Source: Thecamonas trahens ATCC 50062 | Lineage: Eukaryota > Apusozoa > Apusomonadida > Apusomonadidae | NCBI RefSeq assembly: GCF_000142905.1 | Contig: NW_013657631.1 | Span: 257,323 to 286,481, forward strand | Direction of reading: 5' to 3' | Length of the DNA: 29,159 nucleotides | Shown: piece after piece, positions 17,201 through 28,298 of the stretch | Position numbering within the stretch: the stretch's first letter is position 1 | Layout: each line of letters starts with the position of its first letter | The notes under the pieces: model-generated | Databases searched by the model: none | What the model saw: only the letters and a program-made list of their open reading frames with translations | What the model was told of the DNA's origin: nothing | Position numbers and translations under genes: made by a program

Positions 17201-20200
17201 GCGCTGTACTCTGCTCAGGATGATCTGCAGGGTCTGCAAGAGGCGCTCTCTGAGGTGTCGGCGTTCCAGATCCGGACCGAGGCCGGCAAGCTGCTACGGT
17301 CGAAGCTGTCGGCTACGGTCGGCATCCGTGTGGCGATTCGTGACCAGGACTGGGATGGGCTGCGATCTGCAGTGGATGCGGCGCTCGCACTGGGGCTTGC
17401 CGGTATGCCAGATGTTGTGGCGGCGGAGGAGGGCCTCGCGCTGAGGGCGCGGATGGCAGAGGTGGGATCCGCGCTGGTGGCTGAGGTTCCGCGCAAGGTG
17501 CTCCCGGCGCTCCTTGCGGTGCTGGCGCAAGCGCGCGAGCTGGAGATGGGTAGCTCGCTGTACTCGTCGTGGCGCGACGAGGTGGCGGGCGCAGAGGCGC
17601 AGGCGGCCGCGCATGCGGCGTTGCTGGAGGATTTGCGGACGCAGCTCAAGCCACTGGAACGGACAGTGACGCCGGCGCGGGCGGTGCTGGAGCTCAAGAC
17701 ACAGATTGGCGTTGCAGACGAGTTCGGGCTTGTGGCGCAGGACGACCTGGCGCTTGTTGAGGCGGCGCGGACGCTGCTCGCTGTTCGCGAAGGGGTGTCT
17801 GGGAAGGAGTGGCGGAAGCTGGAGAACGCCGTGGCGTCTGCTGCGCGGCAGCCGAGCATTGCGGACCACCCGGAGGTTGCGGCGGGCAAGGAAGGTCTTG
17901 CGCTGCGGGCCAAGATGCTCGGCGTGGCCGGGCAGCTCTCGACGCAGATGTCGGCGCGTGCGATGCAGGGTCTGGCGCAGGCGCTCGAGGACGCGGAGGC
18001 GCTTGACATGAAGACCTCGTACTGGTCGACGTGGGAGGACGTGGTTGTGGCCGGAGAGGTGCAGCTGGCGCAGCACAAGCGGATTGTCAAGAACCTCAAG
18101 GCTTGCACGGGACCTGGGACTCAGCTGCAGATCGATTCGCTGGAGGCAGCGCTTGCTGACGCGCGCGCGTTTGGCCTGCGGCAGCCTGCAGACACGGCGC
18201 TTGTCTCGCTCGGCACGCTCCTCCTGGAGCTGCGGCGCGCACTGGCGGCGCGCGACTGGGCGGTGTTGGGCCAGTGCGTGGCGCGTGCGGCGTCGTCGGG
18301 AATCTCAGCGCCGGAAGTGGCACAGGTCAAGGCCGGCCTCGAGCTGCGGGAGCAGATGCACGAGGTTGCATCGCGACTGAGCGTGGCCAAGGCGAAGCAC
18401 GACTCTGAGGCGCTGCGCGACGCGATGGGCACAGCAGTGCGGCTGGAGATGGAGGACTCGATGTGGTCGACGTGGAGCGAGCTTGTTGTGGCGTGCGAGA
18501 ACCAGCTCCGGCGGCATCTGGAGCTGCTGCGTGCGCTGCGTGCGACGCTCGCACCCGGCACCTCGAAGCTCATTGACCAGCTGCAGTCTGTGCTCAACAA
18601 TGTGGCGGCGTTTGGGTTCAAGACCCGTGACGACTGCGTGCTCGAGGAGCAGGGCCGGATTACGCTCTCGCTCCGCAAGGCGATTGCGGCGCGGGCATGG
18701 GACGACATTGCCGGCGCGCTGGCGTCTGCCGCAGCGGCCGGCTACACCTCGACCGAGGTCTCTGCCGCCAACTCCGGCCTGGAGCTGCGGGCTAAGATGG
18801 AGGTGGTGGCGACCAAGCTGAGCAAGGCGGCTGCGGCGCATGATGCCAAGGCGATGGCGGCTGGTCTGGGCGAGGCCGACACGCTGGAGATGGCTACGTC
18901 ATACTGGTCGACGTGGTCCGAACTGCTGGAAAGGTGGAGCGGCAGCTGGTTACCCACCGGGCTGTTGTGGCGTCGCTCAAGGAGACGACGGCACCAGGCA
19001 CGTCCAAGCTTGTTGAGCCGCTACAGGACGCGATCGAGGCTGCGACCGAGTACGGGCTGTGGACGGACTTGGACGCAGACTTGCTCCGCGGAGCGGAGAT
19101 CACGCTGCAGGCACGGATTGGGTTTGCGTCGCGCGATTGGGAAGCTGTCCGCAAGGCGACGCAAGCTGCGTTTGTGGCCGGGCACGAGACCTCTGAGCTC
19201 CGCGAGCTTGCCGAGGGACTCAAGCTCCGGGCGAAGATGTCTGGTGTGGCCGAGGCGCTACGCCGTGCGATGGAGGCACACGACGCGGTGGCGCTGGACG
19301 CGGCGCTGCTGGACGCGTCGGGCCTGCGGATGGAGAGTTCAGCGTGGTCGACGTGGCAGGAGCTGATGGAGAAGGCGCGGGCGCAGCGAACGCAGCACGC
19401 GGATTTGCTCAGCGACTTGCGGCACTGGCTATCGGCTGGCAAGGAACGTGCGATCGAGCCGCTGGCCGACGCGCTTGCAGCCGGAGTGCAGTACGGTTTC
19501 TGTGTGGCAGAGGACGTGCAGGTGCTTAACGAGGCCAAGCTCGTTCTCCAAATCCGCAAGGGCTTCGATGCCAAGGACTACACGTCTGTGCGGTCGCAGG
19601 TGCGGCGGGCAACGCAGCTTGGACTCGCCAGCTCGCGCGAAATCGCGGCAGCGGCGCAAGTGCTTGAGGCGCGGTCGCAGATGGAGGCGACTGCTCGCAA
19701 GCTCAAGGCCGCGGCAGCGGCGCACGACGCGCCGGCGTTGAGGGCGGCACTTGTGGAGGCGCGCGGGTGCGAAATGGGTACATCGCCGCACTCGTCATGG
19801 GTCTCGGAGGTGGTGGAGGCCAAAGAGCTGCTGTCGAAGCATCGGTCGCTGCTTGTGCGGCTCCGAGTGGCGGCGGCACCCAAGTCGCGTAACCTGATTG
19901 GGCCGCTTGCGGCGGCGCTGCAAGAGGCGATCGACTTTGGGCTGTGGACACCTGCGGACGCAGGAGTGCAGCAAAACGCATCGATTGTGCTCCGTGCGCG
20001 ACAGGCTCTCGACGCGCAGTCGTGGCAGGGTCTCAAGGCCGCGCTTGACTCTGCGCTAGTGGCGCAGCTGGACAACGAGGAGATCCGGTGGTACCGCGAG
20101 GGCCTTGCGCTGCGGCACAAGATGAGCGCAGTGGCCGAGTCGCTGGAGCGCGCTGTGCGCAGCCGCGACGTCGACGCACTGGTGGCTGGTGTGGAGGAGG

Positions 20201-21597
20201 CGACGACCCGCGAGGTGGACATGATCTCGTCGCCGTGGTCGTCGTGGTCGCCGCTGGTCGACTCTGCAGCGGAGCTGGCGGAGGAGGGCAAGTCGCTGCG
20301 GACGAGGCTGCGGTCGTCGCTGGAGCCGCCGGCCGAGGTGGGTGATGCCAGCGCAGCCGAGGCGGCGCACCTTGCGCTGCTGGATGCTGCCGACGAGTAC
20401 GGGTTTACGCTCGGCGACGACCTCGAGCTTGTGCGGCAGTCGCGGCTGTACCACCAGGTCCGTGTTGCGCTTCGTAGCTCCGACTGGAGCCGGCTCGAAG
20501 CCACGCTCCGGTCTGCGCTCAGCTTTGGAATGGAGAGCCCGGAACTTGCAGCGGCGGCAGAGGCTGTGCATCTTGCACGGCAGCGTGCCGAGATGGCAGC
20601 GCTGCTCAAGTCGGCAATGCAAGACGTGTACAACTACGAGCGCAACGTGCTCGGGATGGCACTGGAGCAGGCGGAGCCGCTGCGGCTGCACGAGTCCGAG
20701 TACGCGCTGCTAGAGCAGGAGGCGAAGAAGCTGGCGGCACAGATCGAGACAGTGCGCGGCTCGCTGGAGAGCGGGACTGCCAATGTGGATGCTGCGGAGC
20801 TGAGCGTTGCGCTGGAGCTCGCGGCCGACATCGGGTACGAGACGGTGCAGGTGGCATCTGCACGTGTGCTCCTCCACGAGATCCAGTCGATTGTGGACGG
20901 AGCGTCTGTGGCGCTTTCGACCCGCGACGTCAAGGTGCTGCAGCAGCTGCTGCGGCGGGCCAAGATGATCAATCTTCGGGCGCCGCCGATTCCGGAGATC
21001 GAGATGAAGCTGCCTTTGTTTGTGTACTCGGAAGGTGACAAGCAGGTGAAGGACTTTGAGCGGCTGCGCGACGCTGAGAGCTTTGCGTCAAAGAAGTGGT
21101 TCGGACGGAGCTCGGCAGCGCAGAGCATGCTCATGTGGTCGGGCTCGCCGCTGCCCAACTCGCTGACGCAGCTCGACTCGGCCGGTGAAGTCAAGATTGC
21201 GTTGCAGGCGTTCACCAATTTGCTGGCGTACATGGGCGACCGCAAGTCCGGTGGGGTGTTCTCGTCCAAGAAGGCCGGCGGTGAGAAGCCGATGCGGTTC
21301 CTCGTCGAGCTCGGACGCGGCAACTCGGGCTCGCCGCTCGCAGATGAGCTCTACGTCCAGCTTGTCAAGCAGCTGAGCGAGAACCCGCATGTAGAGTCGG
21401 AGGCCTTTGGCTGGCGGCTCATGGAGGCGTACGTTCAGACCTTCCTCCCCTCGGCCGCCTTTTTCGTCTACCTCGAGTGGTTCCTCATCAACCAGCCCGT
21501 GGTCGACGGCCGCCCCGGGGCCGCACAGTACGTTGCCTGGCTCCGCGGGACGCGTGCCGAAGGCGCCGCTGGTGCCGCCAGCGCGTCGAGTGCGTGA
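14273..21597 (+). CDS. Giant WW/MyTH4 myosin heavy chain 1 (apparent 1-nt frameshift in tail)
   Basis: Actin-based motor of about 2,441 aa when read across one shift. The first in-frame ATG is 14273. A WW-like domain follows (Trp23, TEDG, YYYN 34-37), but the second Trp is replaced (ITQEDKP). Next comes an SH3-like Myosin_N domain with WVPDEQEGYVAGRV. The motor (about 120-770) has P-loop GESGAGKT 216-223, switch I NHNSSRFGK from 267 and switch II DIFGFE 492-497, all intact. One IQ motif (797-812, AQAAFRGFRARK) should bind a calmodulin-like light chain. The tail has at least seven repeats of about 147 residues with a W-S-[ST]-W signature (second Trp codons at 17570, 18032, 18473, 18914, 19354, 19798, 20245). 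A MyTH4 domain (about 2265-2415; PNSLTQL, LADELYVQLVKQLSENP) ends the protein, with no FERM. The frame shifts at the A3 run 18930-18932. The layout resembles class IV myosins, but the repeat tail is unusual. Confidence 0.93.
14609..17031 (+). repeat. Motor/neck block shared with myosin 2 (copy A)
   Basis: 2,423 bp aligning without gaps to 22200-24622 at a constant offset of 7,591. By line-by-line comparison I find 11 mismatches, all third-position synonymous (for example ACC/ACT, GGC/GGT, AAA/AAG, CCA/CCG). The encoded protein is identical. Identity ends abruptly after CGCAAGCAGGC. Confidence 0.95.
17032..20740 (+). repeat. Tandem ~147-residue tail repeats of myosin 1
   Basis: Seven clear units plus degenerate ends. 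Each unit contains a GLxLRxKM segment, an HDxxAL segment, the LEM-x-T-S-x-W-S-T-W-x-E-L-V signature, a loop with GTSKLI-like residues and a DW-containing helix. Signature spacings are 462, 441, 441, 440 (441 after correcting the frameshift), 444 and 447 nt. The repeats are rich in Ala, Leu, Glu and Arg and predicted helical. I do not recognise the fold; a helical bundle chain, spectrin-like in principle, is possible. Confidence 0.85.
18930..18932 (+). other. Frameshift site in myosin 1 tail (short A homopolymer)
   Basis: The sequence CTGCTGGAAAGGTGGAGCGG sits just after the fourth W-S-T-W signature. The upstream frame reads SELLE; the repeat continues as KVERQLVTH in the next frame, matching other copies (for example ENQLRRH). 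One extra A gives GAA AAG GTG and restores the 441-nt repeat spacing (observed 440). Confidence 0.9.
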
Positions 21598-21851
21598 GGA
21601 TATTGCCTGATAAAGTGATCAAAGCTTTGCCGTTGCGGGCACAGCTGTTGTTGGGAGCGGTGGCAGGAGCGGTGGCTGCGCCAGTGCCTGCCACTCCACT
21701 TTCGTCGACTTGCGTGAGCAAGGAACGAGCAGCTGGAGCAAGCGAGCGAGCGAGCGAGCGAGGGCACGACACAGCAGGCTTGGTCTGTGACGTTGGTACT
21801 GACTGTGTGATTGAAAGAAGACACCATTTTGTACACGTTGTAGGTGTGCGT
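21598..21851 (+). other. Intergenic region between the tandem myosins
   Basis: 254 bp containing five tandem GCGA units at 21743-21763, and lower GC content toward the myosin 2 ATG than in coding DNA. It must hold the 3' end of myosin 1 and the promoter of myosin 2. It shows no similarity by eye to the 766-bp region before myosin 1. Confidence 0.6.
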
Positions 21852-24800
21852 ATGTCTGCGTTGGCAAGTCGGTCCGGAGTGAGCGAGGCCGAAGCAGCCG
21901 AGCTGGCGCGTGACCCGAGCCTGTGGCAGGAGCTGACAACCGAGGACGGGCATGTGTACTACTACCATGCGGTGTTGGACGTAACCGACGAGGACAAACC
22001 GCGGTGTCTCCGCGGCGGCGACGAAGATGGTTATGACGGCGCAGAGTGGGTCTGGGTCCCCGACGAGGTCGATGGCTACAAGGCCGGCAGAGTCCGTGGC
22101 TCGGACCCGGCGACAGGCCTGCCGCTCGAGGTCGACATTCTCGATGGTGAGCTTGTGGTTGTCCGCAAGAAGGACCGTGCTCGGTGCTTGCCACTCTCGC
22201 CGGGCTCGCTCCGCAAGAACCGTGACGACCTTGTGCAGATGGGCGAGATCGACGAGGGCATCATTCTCCACAACCTCAAGAAGCGGTTCATGGAGGATAC
22301 CATTTACACCAACATCGGGCCGATTCTCATCATCGTCAACCCGTACCGGTGGATGAAGCTCTACACCGAAGAGATCATGGAGAAGGTTCGCAACCGCGGC
22401 ATCCAGATGCTCAAGCCGCACATCTTCAACATTGCCGACGACGCTTTCCGGCAGTTGTCGGAGAAGATGGCGTCGGGCGAGAATCCGAATCAGTCGATCC
22501 TCATTTCAGGCGAGTCGGGTGCCGGCAAGACCGAGGCGACCAAGCAGGCGCTCAAGTACCTTGCGCACTGCGCCGGGTCGGGCGAGACTTCGGGTGTGGA
22601 GCAGAAGCTGCTTGCGGCGAACCCGCTGCTGGAGGCGTTTGGCAACGCGGCGACGCTGCGGAACCACAACTCGTCGCGGTTTGGCAAGTGGATGGAGGTG
22701 TTTTTTGACTCGCGGCGGCGGATTGTGGGCGCCAAGATCAACAACTACCTGCTGGAAAAGTCGCGTGTCTCGCACCAGATCGGCGGCGAGCGCAACTTCC
22801 ACATTTTCTACCAGCTCTGCCAGGCGCGCGAGATTGCGGAGATGTACTCGCTGGGGCGGGCAGAGGAGTATGCGTTTGTGCGCGGGCGGACGGTCATCGA
22901 CGACGCGCACTTTTCAGATGCCAAGGACTTTGCCGAGGTGCTGGAGGCGATGGACATGTTCAACATCAAGGAGGGCGCGGACCGGCAGTCGATTTTCCGG
23001 TTGGTGGCGGGTATTCTCCACTTTGGCAACCTTGAGTTTGCTCGCGATGACTCGGGCGAGGGCTCGCGCATCCGCAACCCCGAAACGCTCGCGGTCGCAG
23101 CCAGCATGTTCTGTGTGCCAGAGGCTGCGCTCGAGCGTGCGGTCTTGTTCCGGACGCTGACGTTCAAGCGGCAGGATGACGTCATTGTGCCGCTTACGCC
23201 AGAGCAGGCAGCCGACAACCGCAACGCACTGGCACGAACGCTGTACAACTCGATGTTCAACTGGCTGGTGGTGCGGGTCAACCAGGTGCTTGCGCCCAAG
23301 GGCGGAGTCGGCGGCCTCAACCTCATCGGGATCCTGGACATTTTCGGGTTTGAGATTTTCCAGAACAACTCGTTCGAGCAGCTCTGCATCAACTACGCTA
23401 ACGAGAAGCTGCAGCAGCACTTTAACCAGCACACGTTCAAGATGGAGCAGCAGCTGTACATGGACGAGGGCATCAACTTTGAGGAAGTCAAGTTTGTGGA
23501 CAACCAGCCGTGCCTGGACCTGCTCGAGCGTAAGCCGCACGGCATCCTCATCATGCTTGACGAGGAGCTGCTCGCGCCGTCGGGTTCTGACGATCGGTTC
23601 CTAGACAAGCTCAACTCACGGCACTCGAAGAAGACGGAGCGGTTCTCGATGGCGTTCCGGACGCCCAACACGTTCAACGTGGAGCACTACGCTGGACAGG
23701 TGACGTACGACGTGCGCGGGTTTCTGGAGAAGAACAAGGACACGATCGAGAAGGATCTGCTGACGCTTGTGCACGCGTCGACAGACCAGTTCATCCAGCA
23801 CTTGTTTGAGTCTGTGGGCGCCGATTCCAAGTCGCGAAAGCAGAGTACAGCGTTCCAGTTCCGGACGCAGCTCGGGTCGCTGATGAAGGAGCTCCAGGCG
23901 ACGACGCCGCATTATGTGCGGTGCATCAAGCCGAACTCGGTGTTCAAGCCGCGGATCTGGAGCGGGCGCGACTCGCTGCTCCAGCTGCGGTACTCGGGAG
24001 TGTTTGAGGCTGTCCGCATCCGGCAGACCGGGTTCCCGTTCCGGTACAGCCACGCCGAGTTTATCCGGCGGTACGGGGTGTTCAACTCGTGGGCGCGCAA
24101 GTCGAGCGAGGCTGCGACGTGCAAGGACATTCTGGAGAGCGTGCGCGGCGACTTTTCCGAGGTGCAGATCGGACGGACGCGCGTGCTGTACCGGGCCAAG
24201 ATGCACCGTGCGCTCGAGGTGCGACTGTCGATCATTCTGCATCGGATGGCGACCAAGGCGCAGGCCGCGTTCCGTGGATTCCGGGCACGCAAGCTGTTTG
24301 CGCAGATGAAGAAGGTGGACGCGGCGATGCGTGCGGCGATGGCAACGCTGGACGTGGACACGCTCCGTGCAGCGATTTCCGAAGCACGTGCGATGTGGTT
24401 CCAACTCGGGGTGACAGACGAGGCGGAGCGGCTGTGCGCGCGGCTTGAGGAGGAGCGCGGGCTGAACGCGGCGATGGAGCGGCTGCGGACTGCTGGTGAC
24501 CCAGAGGGCAACTACGAGGAGATTTTCCGGGTCATCTCGCGGGCCGAGGAGCTTGGGGTGGTCAACCCGGACATTGCGGTTCTGCGCGAGTCGATCCGGT
24601 CGATCCACGAGCGCAAGCAGGCAATTGTTCAACTTCGGCGCGGGATCAGCGAGTACTCGCGGGCCGACCTTGAGGCTGGGCTGGCGGCTGTGGCGCGGCT
24701 GGGGCTGAGTGCCCAGGAGCTTGTGGCGGCTGGACATGCAGCGCTGGAGCAGCTGAGGGCGGAAGAGGGTTTTGTGACGCTGGCGCAAGCGGCGCTCTCT

Positions 24801-27800
24801 GCCGGCCAAGCGAATGTAGGTGGAGTGCGGGATGCGCTGGAGGCTGGGCGGCGGATGGTGCTACGTACGAAGGGTGGCAAAGCGCTGATGGCAAAGCTGG
24901 AGGCTGTGCTTGCGGTGCGCGAAGCGCTTGTAGCGCGCGAATGGGAAGCGCTCCGGCGGGCTGTCGAGGCTGCACTGACGATGGGTCTTGGCGAGCTGGG
25001 GGACGTGGTTGCGGCACGCGAGGGGCTTGCGCTGCGTGAGCGAATGTCGGGCGTGGCGCGAGAGTTGAGCGCGGCGCAGGCGTCCAAAGTGCTGCTGACG
25101 CTGGAGGTGGCGCTAGCTCGTGCGCGTGAGCTGGAGATGGGCAGCTCGCTGTACTCGTCGTGGCGCGACGAGGTGGCGGATGCGGAGGCACAGGCAGCAG
25201 AGCATGCGTCGCTGGTCGGCGCGCTTGAGTCTTACACGGCGAGCAGCTCATCTTCTGTGGTAGGCCCACTGGAAGCAACGCTTCGTGCTGGCAAGGCGTT
25301 TGGATTTGTTGCGACGAGTGACGTAGAGCTGATGCAGCGCGGCGAGCTTCTGCTGCAGCTGCGGCGGCATCGCAGTGCACGCGAGTTTGAGGCGCTAGGC
25401 ACCCTCATGGAGACGATCGAAGCGGCCGCAAACAGGGTGCAGCTCTGGAATGTCCACGACGAGGTGGCCGACGTTGTGGCTGGGCTTGAGCTTCGCGCGT
25501 CGATGGCGGCGCACGCCGACACGATTGCGGAGGCTGTTGCTGGACGCGATGCCGACGCGCTGCATGCTGCGCTTGTGGCCGCGGACGATGGCGAGCCGCT
25601 GCTGATGTCGACGTCTTTCTGGTCGTCCTGGGTCGACGAGGTTGCAAGCGGTGCGAGTTTCTTGGAGCAGCTCCGGGCGGTACTGCGGGGCTGGAAGCGG
25701 CGAGCTTGCCTGCGGGCGACATGGCCAAGTTTGAGAGCTCTGTCTCGGACGTAGCGCTGGGCATGGAGGCTGCCGTGAAGTCCGGACGCAAGCTTGGGCT
25801 AGTGCGCGAGGTCGACGTGGCGCTCCTCGAGTTTGTGGAGGAGCTGCTTGCACTGCGTCGTGGATTGTTTGACCGCAAGTGGGCGAGCATGCAGGCGAGC
25901 GTGCGGCGGGCAAGCGAGCTCGGGTTCGGCGAGCATAGTGATGTGAGCTACGTGCGCGACGGGCTGCGGCTGCGGGCCAAGATGAGCGGCGTGGCACAGC
26001 GACTGGAGGCTGCGACGCGGGTGGCCGATGCCGACGTGCTGGTGGACGAGCTCAACATGGCGGCGTCACTCAAGATGAGCTCGTCGTACTGGTCCAGCTG
26101 GCAGGATGTGGTGAGCCGCGGGCAGGAAAAGCTCGCTGCGCACCGCGCAGTGGTGGCAGAGCTCGATGAGGCGCTTAACGTGTGGCACGACGGCGACGTG
26201 GCGGCAGCGACGTCGGCGGTGGCGGCGGGCGAGGCGTTCGGGTTTGGGATGCCGGACGATGTGGCACGGCTGGCGCTGGCACGCGATGTGCTCAAGGTCC
26301 GCCATGCTGTAGCAAGCGGGTCGTGGCAGGAGCTTGAGGGCTTGAGCGGACCGCATGCGGAGCTGGAGCGCGCGCAGCAGATAGTGGCGGATCGTCGTGC
26401 GATGGCTGCGCTCGTGCCTACGCTCGAGCAGGCAGCGGCCGGCCGCAATGCGGCCGACCTTGCGGCAGCAATCCATGCCGGGCGCAAGCTGAAGATGGAC
26501 ACTGCAGAGTATTCCTCGTGGCATGCAGAGATGGCGGCGGCCAAGACTGCGCTAACAACGCACCGTGCTATTCTTGCCAGGCTTCGGAGCGCGAGTGCGG
26601 CGCGTGCGTCACTGCGGTCAGAGGGGCTAGCGGTTGCAGTGGCCGCTGCAGAGGCGCTCGGGTTGCGAAAGGCGAGCGAAGTGGCAGAGCTGGAGCGCGC
26701 ACAGGTAGCGCTGCGGCTCCGTGTGGCCGAGTCGAGTGAGTCGTGGGACGAGCTCGCGAGTGCGTTGGACTCTGCGCTTGTGGTGCAGCTGGAGAACGAG
26801 GAGACGAAGCGTGCGCGTGCCGGGCTTGCGCGGCTGCGGCGGATCGACAAGCTTGCAGAGAAGATGGAAGCGGCGATGATGATGCGGCACACTGGAGTTC
26901 TTGCGCTCTGCCTGACTGTTGCGGCGGAGGAAGACATGGAGTGGAGCAGCTGGTCGCGGTGGCGGGGGCTTGTGGGTGAGGCGCGGGCTGTGCAGGCGCG
27001 GTCGGCGGAGCTGCGTGAGCAGCTGCGAGAGACGCTGGAGGTACCGAGCGGGACGAGCGGGCGGTCTGCGGCGTTTCTGGGCGCGCATGCTCGTGTACTC
27101 GACGAGGCGGCCGACTTTGGGTTTGAGCTCAAGGAGGACGTGGACCTGTTTGCCAGCTCGAAGATTGTGTACCTCGTGCGCGAAGCGTGGGCGAAGCAGG
27201 CGTGGGCAGAGCTTGAGCAGCACCTCAAGACGGCAGCGGCGTGTGGAGTGCAGTCGAGCGAGCTTGTTGTGGCGGTGGAGGCGCTGCACGAGTGGGCGCA
27301 GATGTCCGGGCTGGCGTCGCTGGTAGAGGCCGCGGTTGCAGACCGGGCCAACTACGCGCGCGGGACACTGCGGAGCGTGCTGGAGCAGGCACGAGGAGCC
27401 GGGCTGGAGGAGAGCACCGAGTTTGGTGAGGTGTACGCAGCGGCGGCAAGAGTGCAGGCCGAGGTGGAGGCTGTGGACGAGCTTGTGGCGAGCGGGGCGG
27501 AGGAAGGGTCTGTGGAGAAGCTCAGTTCTGCACTTGCGCGTGCAGAGGCTATCGGGTACGACGGCGGCGGACGGGTGGCGGCGGCACGCAAGCTCCGCGA
27601 CGCACTTGCCGAGGCGTTTAACGAGGCCGAGCTCGGGTGCGCTGAGGGCGACGCCAAGATCCTGCAGGTTGCGGTGCGCAAGCTGAAGGCGCTGGGCGGT
27701 GAGGCCCGGCGGGTCTCTGACTACGAAGCCGAGCTCGCGATGTACCAGTACGAAGCCGGCGAGCTTGCGCTGGATGGGTACGGCGGGCTGCGAACACCGG

Positions 27801-28291
27801 AGGCGTTTGCGTCGACCAAGTGGTTCGGCAAGGCGGCTGCGGCTGCAGGGATGATGGAGTTTTCGGACAAGAGCCTTCCCAACTCGCTCGTGCAGCTCGG
27901 CGAGGCTGGCGAGGTGAAGACGGCTGTGGCGGCGTTTGATAAGCTGCTTGTGGTGTTTGGGCTCCGGCGCGGGTCGCGGAGCGCGGCGCTGGAAGCGCTG
28001 ATGGCGTTGGGGCGGAGCGGGAGTGGGACGCTACTTGCGACAGAGCTTTGGCTGCAGGTCATCAAGCAGATGAGCGGACGAAGCGTGAGCGCGGCGGAGC
28101 GTGTGACCGGGTACGAGGTTCTGAGTGCTTACGCGGGCGCGTTTGCACCGTCGGATGACTTTGCGCCGTTCCTCGACTGGTGGCTGATGACTGCCGGGCG
28201 CGGCGGCGGCGGCGAGGCTGGGGCGCAGGTTTGCGCGTCTGTGCGCCGGGCGTTGCGTGCGCTCCGCGGCGGCGTTGGAGCGTCACGGTAA
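21852..28291 (+). CDS. Giant WW/MyTH4 myosin heavy chain 2 (apparent 1-nt frameshift in tail)
   Basis: Tandem paralogue of myosin 1, about 2,146 aa when read across one shift. The first in-frame ATG is 21852. The WW-like domain has Trp25 and YYYH, again without the second Trp (VTDEDKP). The SH3-like segment (WVPDEVDGYKAGRV) is diverged from myosin 1. The motor, neck and IQ are protein-identical to myosin 1 (P-loop 220-227, switch II from 496, IQ from 801) up to about residue 924, after which the tail diverges. The tail has five W-S-x-W type repeats (signature Trp codons at 25161, 25629, 26099, 26519, 26951) against seven in myosin 1. The C-terminal MyTH4 domain (about 1983-2130; PNSLVQLGEAGEVK, ATELWLQVIKQM) is more divergent and also lacks FERM. 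The frame shifts near the G4 run 25687-25690. The stop lies 7 bp from the convergent SPRTN stop. Confidence 0.93.
22200..24622 (+). repeat. Motor/neck block shared with myosin 1 (copy B)
   Basis: Partner of 14609-17031: same length, 11 synonymous differences, no indels. A separate 41-bp perfect match (21911-21951 with 14326-14366, offset 7,585) lies over the WW-like domain, outside the main block. Confidence 0.95.
24623..27720 (+). repeat. Tandem tail repeats of myosin 2
   Basis: Five clear units with signatures LYSSW, FWSSW, YWSSW, EYSSW and EWSSW, spaced 468, 470 (471 corrected), 420 and 432 nt. The first unit, GSSLYSSWRDEV, is collinear with the first unit of myosin 1 at the same 7,591 offset. 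Later units differ in number and spacing, so repeats were gained or lost after duplication. Confidence 0.8.
25687..25690 (+). other. Frameshift site in myosin 2 tail (short G homopolymer)
   Basis: The sequence GTACTGCGGGGCTGGAAGCG follows the FWSSW repeat. The upstream frame gives FLEQLRAVLR; the downstream frame gives LEAASLPAGDMAKFE. One extra base in or next to the G4 run joins them. The unshifted frame stops soon after, at 25754. Confidence 0.85.
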
Positions 28292-28298
28292 AGACCGC

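Noticed and set aside
18913-21597. Separate gene encoding the second half of the myosin 1 tail
   Set aside because: The repeat unit is cut in mid-repeat, and one missing base explains the break; there is no promoter-like gap.
25706-28291. Separate MyTH4 gene downstream of a short myosin 2
   Set aside because: Same reasoning: the repeat continues across the break in another frame with no spacer.
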